The notes: generated by a model not told the origin, from the letters alone. A stretch of 64,000 nucleotides of DNA from Diadema setosum (GCF_964275005.1 NC_092702.1:8542330-8606329); one strand, 5' to 3'; shown: positions 13,507-25,986, counted from the first letter of the stretch. Numbers and translations: made by a program.

Positions 13507-14340
13507 ATTTGAATTCCTTTAGTTGAAATGTCAAGATGTTGGCTTGGCAGAATCTACTGGAACATGAATGTGAAACCGTCAAGAATTAAATTTTACAAAG
13601 TTTAACGTCATGCAGGAGGCGCTGTCAGAAAATGGCTTGTATAATAAAAGACAAGGTTATTTATTTAACCACCGTAAAAAGCTTGCTATCAGTAACTGTA
13701 GGTTGCTTTTCAGCTGCCATTTTCCCATTGAAAAGTGAGCATATACTCAAGTACCGCATTCGCTTCATTAGCCTGATACAGTCATCTATTCAACTGTGCA
13801 TTTACGCCCGGCAACACGTCCTTCGCGCACTACTCTGCCCTGTAGTGAGTACATGTCGTTGAGGTTCACGTCGCGAGTTTACAGGAAATTAATTGTATGT
13901 TTTTTAATTATCAGCGCGAAATATTAGGGATGGACACAATATTGAGAGTGATATTCAAGTTCAATTTTCTGTGACAATTTACATCAGACGTTTTACCTCC
14001 CATCACGCAACCGTTATCTCTGACAATTTTCCCTTTTACCTTTGGCCTTTCATCTCATGCCGTTAATTCATTTTCATCTCATTTATTAAGTTTCTACACA
14101 AATCATACAGTTTTGAGTTTACAACATTATCCATGACAATGTTAAAGTGACACATACATCATTATAAGTTATAAGTGCAGTATATACAAATAGCATTTAC
14201 ATGGCACAAAATCCTCTGTCATGCCTCTGTCTTCGTGAAAAATTAATGGAGAAAGCATGTTGTAAACTTAATAAATTTAATAAGAAAGTCACAAATGTCT
14301 ATCAAATACCTATCCTTTGGTGATCACTGTATTGCTAGTG
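11746..14340. other. No gene; simple repeats
   Basis: Intergenic sequence. It includes a pentanucleotide TTCAA-type microsatellite at about 12733-12843, which may be the reversed tail of a LINE, A runs near 13149-13166 and 13208-13225, and a TG run at about 13480-13506. No coding region with recognisable motifs. Confidence 0.55.
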
Positions 14341-14532
14341 AGCGCCTAACAGGCTGCCACACGAGTTTGTGAGCTCCTGAGATTGTGTGATATACCTCAT
14401 CTTTTTGGAAAGCTGTCTTCATGTTTTTGGCATCAGGAGTTGTGTTATCACTCATAGATCATCCTGGACGATTGCTGAGATGAATCTTGCTGCAATTTGA
14501 TTCATATTCGCGATTTTCTTAATGTCTCCCAA

Positions 14533-15285
14533 ATGGCTACTCATGTACATTGGGCTGTAGGCATTACCATCCTGTCTACACTACTTCATGGTCTGTTGCT
14601 TCTTCAGTCTGTTGTACTGGGACATGGCTTGCCTGACCATGGACTAGACAATACACTCCCAGGCATTGATGGTTGCACTGGTACCCTGCCATTCTTTTCA
14701 GCCATGAGAGGATTAAGTGGGTCAAACAATGCGGACCAAATTCTTGAGCTTCAACCGCATGGAAAGACTCGATTACCAGAGCATCTATGGAAAACTGTTA
14801 GAGAACTTGGTATTTGCTCATGCCTGCCAACACACAGAGGCAAGCGTGCTGGCAGCCGAAAGCAGAGGAAGATTCCAATTCTCTCCTCTCCTCGTGGAAC
14901 TCCTGTCAATGGTCAGCATGGTGCAAACAGGGACAATCTCAGGTATATTACCAAATCGACAGCCACACACACACCGGACATGTCATTTTGTCTGTGGAAT
15001 GCCCACTCTATGCGAAACAAGACTCTCGAAATTTACGACCTTGTCCTCGAAAATGACATCGACATGCTGGTGGTTACAGAGACTTGGCTCACGAAGGAAG
15101 ATACAGCTGTCATTAACGAGTTTTCTCCTCCTGGCTACTCTTTCATGAACTTTCCTCGAGAAAGCGACCGCCATGGTGGTATCGGCATCCTGTTTAAGTC
15201 ACAGTTACATCTCAAAATCAAGGAGCTAGATCAGCAAACGACTACATTTGAATATGTATGTGTCAGCGATGATTCAAACAACTTG
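14533..15285 (+). CDS. L2-like LINE polyprotein, 5' part (endonuclease start)
   Basis: The first ATG of this frame is at 14533; a longer reading from 14497 would need a TTG start. The frame stays open for 251 codons up to the insertion point of an LTR element. An unrecognised amino region with a hydrophobic stretch (residues about 5-32) is followed by the endonuclease beginning at WNAHSMRNKT, with VVTETWL near residue 178-184 and the HGGIGILF motif. The last residues before the break, DDSNNL, run in frame into NIVAVYRPPP at 22058, so one ancestral reading frame of about 1,100 codons was split. No separate ORF1 is visible upstream; the copy may lack one or be 5'-truncated. Confidence 0.85.
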
Positions 15286-15471
15286 CGTAAATGAGAAGCA
15301 GACACAAATCGAGTTTCCGAGTAAACAGTCACCTTGAAGGCATTTAATGGAACCCAGCTTCAGACCAGATACCCAGCAGTGTGTAGCAGACAGTGACCCT
15401 ACAGTCACCGAGAGGTGGCGCTATATAACAAGCTTGACTTGTAACATTGATAATCATTAACAACACTGGCG
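15286..15471 (-). repeat. 3' LTR (186 bp)
   Basis: Same sequence as 21872-22057, with no difference seen by eye. The outer junction abuts the LINE codon TTG at 15283-15285. In the element's orientation a purine-rich stretch at about 15478-15490 lies just before it, a plausible polypurine tract. Confidence 0.9.
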
Positions 15472-16757
15472 TGATTGCCTTTCTTTTTTACTCTTTCATT
15501 TTTCACCTGAATGATAAAGAAAATATAAAAGCTCTACTTGAGCTTAACAAACCATTACCTTTAAAATGAATAAGGGTGTAAACTATTATAACATACAAGT
15601 AGTTGCACTGTTCATGACCTATGATACTTTCAAGAGTAAACTGCCATGAACTATAATAGGCTAGCTGGCTTATAAAAACACTAAGCTAACACCTGAAAAT
15701 AACAATTACACTAACACCTGACTTAGACACCAAGAGTGTAATCATAAAAACTTATTGGGTACCGTACGTTTAACAATAACACCAGATACGCATTCTACCA
15801 TCAATTCTTCTCGTCAACGTTAAAGAAAACAAAAACAATCATGAATTGTTACAAATATATAACCATCACATCATACCAATACCTCTCTCAGACGTGCTGA
15901 CACTGAGTCATACAGTCCTGATTGACATGAAACATACCGTTCAGCAAAAACAACAAATTTGACAATCATGTACGACCTGATGGGGCAAGCTAGGATGGCA
16001 TGAAATAAGTAGCTCCTATAAAGGCATAGACTTACACAGTATAAACAAAAATATGAAATGATGTACAAAATGTTCATGTGGGGACACAGGAAATACACAT
16101 ATCTATATGAAAATAGAATTACATATGCACGTAGCAGAAAACATTGATATGTACGAGTAAAGGTGCAATTAGGGACAGGCACCAAACAGACACCAGAGAA
16201 GTAAATATATAAAGGTAACTGGGAAATATTAAGAAGATAAGGGTATGTGATAATAAACCTGGTATTACATACACTCAGAAACAAGAAGGCGTATGCACCC
16301 ACTAAGGATATAAGCATCATATGTTATACACAGCACAAAGGGGCAAATCACTGAGACATAAGCGGGGTGACTGAAAAAAAATACACCTATAGAACATATC
16401 CACAACTAAATTATACGCAGAACATACCAAGACAGCTAGGTGAGAGACAATAAAGATAAACAAGGATGTCATACAAAGACGGATTGGTAGAAATGAAGAA
16501 TAAACATGATACAAGTACAGCTTAAAGGAAAAACAAAAAACGCCCGTTTGGGGCACCTCAGAAAAAAGGTTATGTTAAGGGACATAATGTAATAAACCAG
16601 ATGGGGGAAATGAAATAACATATGTGGCACCAGGATAACATGGCTATAAGAGAGGTACATTGTAAGGATACACAGTGAGTGAGGGGGGGGGGCATTAATC
16701 TGAGGTAGCCAACAGTTCGCACAGAAAACAAAATACATGTACATTGTATATCATTGA

Positions 16758-19700
16758 TTAATACATCAAATAATCATCAAACCTAGGTGGGAGGCGTCGG
16801 GAGCGCTGGGGGCGCCCAGTGGGGGTCACATGGGTGGGGGGACAACCTGGACCGTTAATAGTCGGAACAGTGGGGGCAGGTTCCTGGGGCAGAGGGGGAA
16901 GGGGGGCTTCAGGAGGGGGCTCCTGCAGGGGGACACACGGGACATCTGGCCCAGGAGGCAATGAGAGTTCCTGTGGAATGTCTCTGCAGGTGTCCGGGGG
17001 GAGCAAATCTCGCTCGTCATCTGGGGAAAGCAAGTCTGTCTCATCTTCGTCGGACATCTGGTGCTGGGGAGGAGCCACAAGGGGAACAGGGACCCTCATG
17101 CATTGCGATGTCTTTACACGATATGACGATTTTCTGAGCTGAGAGCCAATGAATTTGCGAATGTTACACCACTTGCCATCTATTGATGTTACAAGGTATC
17201 GAGGGCGTGCGGAGGACTTGCTGCGATCTGACCGGAGATAAACAAGGTCCCCAACTGCGAGAGGGTCATCATTGGGGAGGATGCGGGAGGGAGCCTTGGA
17301 ACGCTCGCTGTGGGGATGGTTCGAAAGGCGCTGTTCATGTTGTGAAGAGATGAGGTCTGCATCCGACAGTGGAATTTGGCTGTGCGTGAATTGGTCGCGC
17401 TGAGTCCACATTTCACGTGCAGAAAGGCCACGCGAGCGAAGACGGCTATTGAGTCGGGCAGTGGCGAGGGACAGGGACAAGGATGTCAGTGGTCCTCCGG
17501 AGGGCTCATGCCGCAGGATTTCATCTTCCAGTTCACGAATGGCCTTCTCAGCAACCGGGTTCTTATTGGGATTTTTGGCATGACCTACTTCAATGGAAAG
17601 GTGAAACTGGGCGAGCAGGGCATCATCTTGTAAGGAGGCGAAACCAGGGGCGGGGTCGGTGCGGATGACAGCAGGGGGCCCATCGAGCGGGCGAAGTTCC
17701 ACACAGAGACGGATCAAGGTATCGCGAAGAGTATCTCTGCGCTCATCTGGAAGGAAACAAGTGGCGGTGTAGGAAGTGACACATTCGCGAAGAAGTAAAA
17801 TCAGTTGTTTCGAGCGCTTGATGACATCAGCGGCGAACGATGTACCCACGGCTGCGGGGGGATCGCCAGTGGTCTGAGGGACAACCGTGTGTGGAGCATT
17901 CCGCAGGGATGCACACTGATGGCAAGTGTCGGTGACACGTGTGATGGCAGAGTCCATGTCCAAGGCAAAAAAATGCCGGTTGACAACGGTCTTGAGTTGG
18001 TGGTGGGTGGGATGATCAAGTTGGAGATGGAGTGAAGTAAGCAGGCCATCAAGAACGCTACGGGGGATGATGATGCACTCGCGAGGTGACAGGAGAGCCT
18101 GTTCACGGCGGACAACCAACAGCCCATCTCTAGCTATGGTAGCAACACGGAGATAGCGTTTGACGTCTTTGATATTGGTCAGTTTCTTAGAAGGTCGGGT
18201 GCCCTGGAGAAGGTGAGCATGAGTGCGTCGCAAGTCTGGGCACTCAGATTGTATGCTGACCCACGCTGGACGGGAAGTGAAGGGTAACTTCTGCTTCCCT
18301 GTGAGCACGTCCGTAGGGGACACTCTGTGAACAACAGAATCCTCTGTCTGACGAATGAAGAGGCATACCTGACAAGAGGAATCAGTGCACTCTGGGGCAT
18401 TCCTGCTAGCAAAATCTGACGGAACATTGGCGGATCCAGCCAGATGGAGCACGGCACATTGGAACCGGCTAACTGTGGACAGGAAGGTTGACACACGTGG
18501 GCTGGCAGAGAACTCACCACGACAGAGTTTTTCAAAAGCCTGTACACAGGGCTTGCTATCTGTGAGAATGCATGGCCGGTGCTTGGACTGCACAATGTAC
18601 GGGCTGAAATACTTGCAGGATGCTGCAATAGAAAGGGCCTCTATCTCACATGGGAGCCAAGTAACCTGCCGATCACGAAGTTTGGAGCTAAAGAAACCAG
18701 CTACCTGTGGCTTTCCTTGTCGTGTTATGTACAATGTGGCACCAATACCATGATCTTTGACAGCACCATCAGTAACAATCCAAAGCTGGTCGGATGGTCG
18801 GGGAAGGGTAATGGCACGGGGGGAGGCTAAGGCTTCCTGAGCGGTCTTGAAAAATGAACGCAGGTCATCGGACCAATCAATGCGATCACTCGACTGACCA
18901 CCAGCAATTGCGGCGTCCAGTGGTGTGAGGAAGATAGCGCAATGTGGGAGAACACGGGCGAGCATCTTATATGCCCCAATGAAGGAACGCATTCCTTTCA
19001 CAGTAGTAGGAGGGGGGCATGAGGCAAGCGCCGCAATGCGATGAGGGCTCGCTTGTAGGGTCCCTTGGGACCAGATCCAGCCCAGGACCGTGGTAGACTT
19101 TGGGCAAATCACAGTCTTACGGGCTGAAAGATGAAGGCCTGACTTTCGGAGGGCATGCAGGACACGTGACCAATTCTGGAGGAGCTCCTCGGGGGTATCA
19201 CCACCAATGAACAAGTCGTCTGCAAGTTTCACAACAATACCTTCCACAAGTAGATCCCCAAGCACGCGACACATCAGCTCTTCAAGAGCAGTTTCTGAGC
19301 CTGGCATGCCCATGGCACAGCGTGTATACACACGGACTCCACGATAGGGGGTTGCAACACCACAATACTTCATCGAGGCCTTGGACAGGGGAATTTGATA
19401 AAAAGCATTGGTGAGATCTGTGGCAATGAGATGTTTCCATTGACCAATTTTTCTGAGGGTGGAATCCACATCAGGCATAAGGGAGGGCTGAGGCTTGGCA
19501 TAACGGCCTACATCGGCAAAAGCTGTAACAAGGCGGAAGCCGCCGTTGGCCTTCTTCACAAGGAAGGATGGATTCAGGTACTCAACAGAGATGCCCACAT
19601 CTTCTGGGCGAGCAAAGACACCCTGTTGTTCTAGTTCATCGAATTTCTCTTGGAGATCAACCAAAGAGTTACGGGAGTAAAGTGGCAAGCGACCCTTGCG

Positions 19701-21715
19701 TTGGGGAGGCTGAACCGGGCCCATGTTGACAACGGCCTCAAACGGGCCAACAGCACCATTATACCCAGTGAAGGCAGGGTCAAAAACATCATCGAACTCC
19801 GCATGGAGAGACTGAAAGTCATGTTTCGTACCAATGGGGATAATGCAATCAGGATCGAGCAATATTGGGTCAGAAAAAAGATGCTCAGTATCACGTGAGA
19901 CACCACTGGGCACGGGCCTATCGGGTACACGGGGGAGGTCATCAGACTGAGGCTCTGAAGGAACGTAGACCGGACGGACCTGGCAGAAATGTTCATGTTT
20001 ACGGATCAGGCGGGGTTGAGGCGTAAGATTAGGGATACGCACTTTGCCTGCTACACTGGAGACCACGCACGGTTCAGGCCAAGATGGATCAGTTGGGGGA
20101 ACACCTTTCTGAGGGACAATCCTGGGCTCAAGGGCAAGTGTGTCATGAGACAGTAGCTCATCAGGAACTGACAGCTCTACGAATTCACCAGGCAAAAGCA
20201 CAGTAGACTGAGATGGGGCACGAAGGACATGAGCACGGCGAACTGCATGTGTCACATTGTCCGAAGGCCTGCGAGAACCATATGAAATGATCAAGTCATC
20301 ACCCACACACACCTGGCGTTTAGCAGGACGAACCGACACATCATTGTGCTCCATGAATGGGGTACCTGCGAGTACTTCTACATCAAGATTATCAATGACC
20401 AAACCCTCAAACACGAATGACTTGCCGTCACGAGTGAAGGACAGAGTGGTCTCCCCAACAACATCAAGGGGGGAAGACCCATCGGCTTGATGAGCAGACT
20501 GCGAGCTGGGTTTTATGACACCCTGGAGGGACTGGACAGTAGAAGCTCTGATCATGTTACCAGTAGCACCACTGTCGACAGTGATGCGAACGACCTGGTG
20601 CCCGCAAAACGCATCAAAATATGGAGACTGACGGACCTGGACTCTGAGGGCCGATGAAGAGTCGCTGGTAGCCGTATCATCCTTCAGAGGGACAGGCTCA
20701 GACAGGTGGACCTGTTCAACTTGGCACAAATCATCAATCTCATCATCAGACTCTAAAATATGTGCAACCTGGCGGGCCTTAGCAATGAATCGCCTGTCTG
20801 CTTCGGGTAAGTACGTACACTCACTTAAATAATGAGTGTCTGGCCGGCGCGCTTCACGACAGAGAGGACAGTATTTACTGTTGCGCTGGGGGGTGCGAGT
20901 CTGCAGATTGCGGCGACTGCGGGGCATTGGAGCACGCTGGGGGCGTAGGCCTACAGGGCGCGGGGAAGGGGAGGTCAGTGTGCGCATAGCACGAGAACTC
21001 TCTGTGGTGTGGATTTCATCCAAAAGACTATCTAATGCCTGAGAGATTTCGGGTTTCAGTGAAGCTAGGGTACGAGAGCGCAATTCTGTCCCGTAGCGCT
21101 GCTTGACCAGGCGAGGAAGATCTGAATGAATGAGTTGGAGCCAAGTGAGGACGATAAGGTTTTCCAACGTGGGAGTAAGCTCCTCATCTTCGCTAACACG
21201 CTTACCATGGTGAGTTATGCCACCTGCGGATGTGAGCAGGTTGTCTTCGATAAAGGCCACCACCCTTTGGTAGAGGTCCTCAGGACGCTCATCCGGCTCT
21301 AGTTTGATGTCACTGAAATCAAGAAAGTGAGCGCCGGTACTTTGAAACCCATAATGAAGCCTGATCTTCCCCCAAATATCGTTGAGGGAGGTGGAAGTCT
21401 TGACTATGGAATTGCGTGAGATAATGTGGGACAATAATTAGCAATCTGTCCGAGCATAAGCTCAAGCATACTGGCTTTCTGGTGTGCTGATTTTCGAGAC
21501 CCAGTCGGGACGCTTTCTGGGTCATCAACAAAGCCACGGAGTGGGCAAGATTTAGATTTTTGAGCCCATGAGCAATCATCATCTAGGAACGGCGCAAAAT
21601 TTGAGTCTAGGGTGAGAGTGTACACTAAGTTTTGTCGCCAATTTTCGAATGAATTGACTGTTTCACGTTTGGTGAGACACCATTGCTTGGGTGCTCTTGG
21701 AGCTGAGGCCATCAC
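16758..21715 (-). CDS. gag-pol region of the LTR retrotransposon
   Basis: Dominated by one open frame of about 1,558 codons (16758-21434), with gag-like sequence extending upstream of it. Domains with positions in that frame: gag to about residue 210, closing with a CPLC-type zinc knuckle at 189-206; an aspartic protease around DSGAT at 287-291; reverse transcriptase about 600-800; RNase H about 885-1010 (VTDGA); integrase about 1125-1450 with an HHCC finger and a D,D-35-E pattern; then a basic and proline-rich tail. These parts make the element's virus-like particle proteins and its copying and integration enzymes. Domain order is that of Ty3/gypsy elements. Confidence 0.85.
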
Positions 21716-21861
21716 TAAAGCCTATAGGTGGGACCGTAATGTAAGAGAAAAACAAGGAACTTACACCAACTCTGGATCGTTGGCCGATTTGGAGCTCAGC
21801 AAGCTTAACGTCTGCTTGTGCAGGTGAAAACAAATCCTCAGGAGTAGGTAACGTTTCCAGA

Positions 21862-21871
21862 GCTGCCACCA
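21862..21871 (-). other. Primer-binding site, tRNA-Leu-like
   Basis: Directly after the 5' LTR in element orientation the sequence reads TGGTGGCAGC. This is complementary to the 3' end of a tRNA ending GCTGCCACCA, as in animal leucine tRNAs. Its position next to the LTR independently supports the LTR boundary. Confidence 0.65.
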
Positions 21872-22057
21872 CGTAAATGAGAAGCAGACACAAATCGAGT
21901 TTCCGAGTAAACAGTCACCTTGAAGGCATTTAATGGAACCCAGCTTCAGACCAGATACCCAGCAGTGTGTAGCAGACAGTGACCCTACAGTCACCGAGAG
22001 GTGGCGCTATATAACAAGCTTGACTTGTAACATTGATAATCATTAACAACACTGGCG
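21872..22057 (-). repeat. 5' LTR (186 bp)
   Basis: Identical by eye to 15286-15471. In element orientation it starts CGCCAG and ends TTACG, so it lacks the usual TG...CA ends. A TTATATAG TATA-like motif lies inside. The flank at 22058-22060 is TTG, the presumed target-site duplicate. Confidence 0.9.
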
Positions 22058-24613
22058 TTGAACATTGTTGCTGTCTACAGGCCACCTCCTTCAGCAGCCA
22101 ATGGGTACACAGTGACGGCTTTCCTAGAAGAAATTGATGATTTCCTCGGCAGCTTAGCGATGTTAACTGGAGATCTACTGGTTGTAGGTGACTTCAATGT
22201 CCACATTGATGTTCTACGAAATCGAGAAACTAGGCAGTTTCTGAGTTCTGTAAAAGCAGCAGGACTGCAACAGCATGTTACTGGACCTACCCACAATATG
22301 GGCCACACATTAGATCTGATCATGTCTCGAAAAGAAAGTTGTCTTGTGTCCAAATGTTCAGTGAGTGACAAAGCACTTTCTGATCATTTCAATGTGGGCT
22401 GCATCCTGAAGAGAGAGAAACCAGATCCACAGAAGAAAACGACAACTTCTCGTAACTTCCGCCAACTTGACAGGAAGTCATTTGGACAAGATCTTCTGAC
22501 GACTCTCAGTGATTTGACTACAGATGACAGCAGTTCTGCCATAGACTCATATAATCAAACTATCAGACGCGTCCTCGATGTTCACTGTCCAGCATCAACA
22601 CGCACAAGGAAGCAACGACCCTGCGTTCCCTGGTATGATTCGACGGTGCATGAAGCTCGACAGAAGCGTCGGAAGCTTGAACGAAAGTGGCGGAAGACAC
22701 GAGCACCATGCGATCGCGAGCTCTTCGTCAAACAGAAAAACCATGCCACTCAAGTTATCCAGACAGCCAAGAGAAGTTTCTACACTGATGTATTTCTTTC
22801 GTCAAATCCTAAGAGTCTGTACACAACACTCCATTCTCTGCTCGGAACTGCAGATAAGCAACAGCTACATGCCTCAGACGATGATCTTCAGCTGAGCAAT
22901 GAATTTGCAGACTATTTTGATGATAAGATATCCAGCATGAGACAATCCCTTGAATCCAGTACCTCTGGAAGTGTCTCATCGTCCACTGGTCCCATCATGT
23001 CTACCCTACAAGATAGTCCTGAGGATATGCCATCACTGACTGAGTTTAGCTATGTTAGTGACAGTGAAATAAGGAAGATCATTTTGAGAGCTCCCAGTAA
23101 ATCTTGTGATCTTGACCCATTACCCACCTGGCTTTTAAAGGAATATGTCGATGTTTTCGTACCAGTCATAAGTCAGATTGTAAACACATCCATGAATTCC
23201 GGTGTATTCCCAGATAAACTGAAGGAGGCTATTGTCTTTCCTCGGTTGAAAAAGCCGTCACTGGACCAGAAAGTTATGGAAAACTACCGGCCAGTATCAA
23301 ACATCGCTTTCATGTCAAAAGTAACTGAGCATGTGGTATCTTCTAGATTGACATCTTATTTACGTGACTGCCACTTGCATGAGGACTTTCAGTCAGCTTA
23401 CAAGGCCTTCCACAGCACTGAGACGGCATTACTTCGCGTGAAGCAAGATATTCTGCAAGAGATTGATCACAAGAAGGCAGTCATACTTGTGCTGCTAGAT
23501 CTAAGTGCCGCATTCGACACCCTAGATCATTCGATCTTGTTGGCAAGACTTCAGTCTGATTATGGGATCAGAGACACAGCTCTACAATGGTTTACATCGT
23601 ACCTTACCGGACGCTCTCTACGTGTCGTCACTAGGGGAAAGTTCTCTGAGCCTCATACTGTAAGACACGGAGTCCCTCAGGGCTCGGTGCTTGGGCCTCA
23701 ACTCTTCACAATGTACATCAGACCTGTCGCTAATATCATCAGACGACATGGCCTACGATATCATCTGTACGCTGACGATACACAAATTTACTGCACTTTC
23801 GATCCACGCAATCCTGCCAGTCTGAACGAAGCCCGGATTAAACTAGAGGAATGCATACATGAGTTAAGGCACTGGATGGCGAGTAATATGTTGAAGTTAA
23901 ATGAGGACAAAACTCAAAGCATTGTTTTCTCATCTAGTAGACTACGCCCTACGGGAGATACAAGCATTCGGCTTGGAAACACTACTGTCAATGTATCACA
24001 CACTGTAAAAAATCTAGGTGTTCATTTTGACCAGATACTGTCGATGACAGATCATGTCAGTAGAGTGTGCCAGACAGCAAACCTCCATCTGAGAAACATA
24101 TCTCATGTTCGAAAGTATCTTACAGAAGATGCATGTAACCATGCAGTGCGCTCTCTAGTTCTGAGCAGGCTTGACTATGGAAATTCTCTGCTGGCAAATA
24201 TGAATGTCAGTGATGTGAAAAGACTCCAAAAAGTCCAAAATCGAGCGGCTCGCCTGGTGCTTGGTGTAAAGAGAAGATCCCCGAGTGCTCCTTTACTGAA
24301 GCAGTTACACTGGCTCCCCATCAAAGAGCGTATCGATTTCAAACTAGCCCTTCTTGTCTATAAATGCATGATGAATACCGCTCCTCAATACCTATCCAAC
24401 CTACTAACCACCCCTACAGCCACCAGATATCAACTCCGGTCACAAAATGATAAGACAGTCCTACAAATCCCACAAGCAAAAACCAAAGCTTTCGAACGTA
24501 CATTTTCATATGCTGGATCTGTTGTCTGGAACACTCTACCAAAACAACTCCGTCTATGTGATTCAGAGGAAATGTTTAGAAGGAAACTCAAGACTGAACT
24601 ATTTCAATTGTAA
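22058..24613 (+). CDS. L2-like LINE polyprotein, 3' part (endonuclease end, RT)
   Basis: An uninterrupted frame of 851 codons, starting at the duplicated TTG codon after the LTR insertion. The endonuclease completes with VYRPP, GDFNVHI (about residue 44-50), THNMGHTLDLI and SDHF (about 108-111). The reverse transcriptase has NYRPVSN, the FDTLDHSIL box near residue 486, GVPQGSVLGP and the catalytic YADD at 571-574. The carboxy end carries QLHWLPIKERIDFKLALLVY and GSVVWNTLPKQLR, hallmarks of the L2 clade. The enzyme would nick DNA and reverse-transcribe its own RNA. The long intact frame shows that the LINE itself was young when it was interrupted. Confidence 0.92.
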   Translation: MNIVAVYRPPPSAANGYTVTAFLEEIDDFLGSLAMLTGDLLVVGDFNVHIDVLRNRETRQFLSSVKAAGLQQHVTGPTHNMGHTLDLIMSRKESCLVSKCSVSDKALSDHFNVGCILKREKPDPQKKTTTSRNFRQLDRKSFGQDLLTTLSDLTTDDSSSAIDSYNQTIRRVLDVHCPASTRTRKQRPCVPWYDSTVHEARQKRRKLERKWRKTRAPCDRELFVKQKNHATQVIQTAKRSFYTDVFLSSNPKSLYTTLHSLLGTADKQQLHASDDDLQLSNEFADYFDDKISSMRQSLESSTSGSVSSSTGPIMSTLQDSPEDMPSLTEFSYVSDSEIRKIILRAPSKSCDLDPLPTWLLKEYVDVFVPVISQIVNTSMNSGVFPDKLKEAIVFPRLKKPSLDQKVMENYRPVSNIAFMSKVTEHVVSSRLTSYLRDCHLHEDFQSAYKAFHSTETALLRVKQDILQEIDHKKAVILVLLDLSAAFDTLDHSILLARLQSDYGIRDTALQWFTSYLTGRSLRVVTRGKFSEPHTVRHGVPQGSVLGPQLFTMYIRPVANIIRRHGLRYHLYADDTQIYCTFDPRNPASLNEARIKLEECIHELRHWMASNMLKLNEDKTQSIVFSSSRLRPTGDTSIRLGNTTVNVSHTVKNLGVHFDQILSMTDHVSRVCQTANLHLRNISHVRKYLTEDACNHAVRSLVLSRLDYGNSLLANMNVSDVKRLQKVQNRAARLVLGVKRRSPSAPLLKQLHWLPIKERIDFKLALLVYKCMMNTAPQYLSNLLTTPTATRYQLRSQNDKTVLQIPQAKTKAFERTFSYAGSVVWNTLPKQLRLCDSEEMFRRKLKTELFQL

Positions 24614-24724
24614 CTACTAAGTATGTTCCTATGCTTTGTGAATGTTGTTTGTTGATGTATGTACAGCGCTTTGATCAGGTCCTGTAAAAGCGCTCAATAA
24701 GAAATAGTTATTATTATTATTATT
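24614..24724 (+). mobile_element. L2-like LINE 3' tail
   Basis: A short 3' untranslated region with a hairpin-prone pair (CAGCGCTTTGATCAGG and TGTAAAAGCGCT), ending in an ATT trinucleotide tail. L2-clade elements and the SINEs that use them end this way. A related tail occurs at 28037-28120. Confidence 0.75.
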
Positions 24725-25542
24725 TCCAGAAGATTAACTTTTCTAAATTCCCTGCCTGATAACAGATATGTTAAATGGTTAAGATTTCTGAATTCAACCT
24801 GATTTTTTTTTTCCATAGGCTAAAATCCGGCGCTTTTATGTTCTGCTCTGTCCAACGATATTACAGCGTACCAAGATGATCAACCACCATCACTCGTTAT
24901 AATGAAATACATAATGCAAGGGATTCGACATTCGAGACAGAGAAAGATAGATTTATCGAAAAATGGCTCATTATCACCCCATAAAACATTAAAATATGCT
25001 GAAGGAACGCCTGCCATCAGACATTATCATTAAGTGATGCGGGCATTTGAGCCCTTCGTGCGAGCGCCAGATCTTTGTCCATGATGAATGTATGAATTCT
25101 TTAGAAAGAAACAGTAATGGGATCACAAGAGGACCTGAGATGTAAATTCTGTCACCAGCTACCCACGAGTACAGCATCCCTGAAGCCAGAAGCAATAAAA
25201 TTATTTTTAAGTGGTCATTTATTGATGCAGATCATGCATTTTTCATGAGAGGCCTAGTAACGGGCAATTTTCTTATTCTCAACTCACGGTCAATTACAAC
25301 TGACATTATAGATACTATTGTGACTTATTCATTTTTGGTTCCTGTTTGGAATTCTACTTGCTGCAACGCAACTGAATGATGTACATGAGCTTTCGAACCT
25401 TCGATGGTGTAAAGTAATTTTATTTAATCTCTTCCCCTTCCAATCACCAGCTGTCGACGCAATACTATGTACTGTGGGAGCAAATCAATTTCTAAGAATA
25501 ATACGATCTTATACATCCGACTTTATAACAAGTGCATTTCCA
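24725..25542. other. No gene recognised
   Basis: AT-rich intergenic sequence with no motif-bearing open frame and no clear repeat. Confidence 0.5.
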
Positions 25543-25986
25543 CCGTATAAGCCAGTTCGGGGTTCCAGTTTGAGCATGAGCAGAAAAAGGTCATTTGTAC
25601 CGAGAGATAAGTTGCTTTTGAAATTCACTGAGATAAGCATCTGTAATATTATGATTATTCATGTAATCCTTATAAATCGTGCCTGTCAGTACATCCACCT
25701 GACAACAAGCCTGGTATTTGGCAATGTTAATAGAAAATGTTTGTTAATGTATTCAAAACAGCACAATAAAATGGATGCTTCCCAAAGTGTTGATTGACGA
25801 ACCATTCTGGTCACTTCATCTACACAGGTTCATTCTTTGTTAGAATACGAGTTCCATAAATTGCTATGTTGGGCAAGCTACTGCATTATGTCGCTTTGAA
25901 TTGAGTGAAGTGCCTAACCAACTGAGAAAAATGAAAGGTCATTTGTACCCATGTGCACATGAGCTATCTCCGAACTGGCTTATTCA
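25543..25986. mobile_element. MITE candidate with inverted ends
   Basis: Inverted ATAAGCCAGTTCGG near 25547 and CCGAACTGGCTTAT near 25970 bracket about 440 bp. The motif AAGGTCATTTGTACC occurs near both ends but in direct orientation. There is no open frame with motifs. Target duplications are not clear. Confidence 0.4.

Larger units (their letters stand above)
15286..22057 (-). mobile_element. LTR retrotransposon, Ty3/gypsy-like, inserted in an L2-like LINE
   Basis: A complete-looking element in opposite orientation to its host LINE. Parts in coding order: 5' LTR 21872-22057, primer-binding site next to it, gag, protease, reverse transcriptase, RNase H and integrase across about 16758-21715, a 3' non-coding stretch of about 1.3 kb, and 3' LTR 15286-15471. 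The target site appears as TTG on both sides. The LTRs look identical by eye, so the insertion is recent. The pol order (RT-RNase H-integrase) puts it in the Ty3/gypsy group rather than copia; its clade is not resolved and it looks divergent. It looks whole or nearly so, with at most about one break. No envelope gene was recognised. Confidence 0.88.

Noticed and set aside
15472-16744. Hydrophobic - strand frames near the 3' end of the LTR element as an envelope gene
   Set aside because: They are short and Tyr/Phe/Cys-rich from AT-rich sequence. No signal peptide plus fusion or transmembrane layout was recognised.
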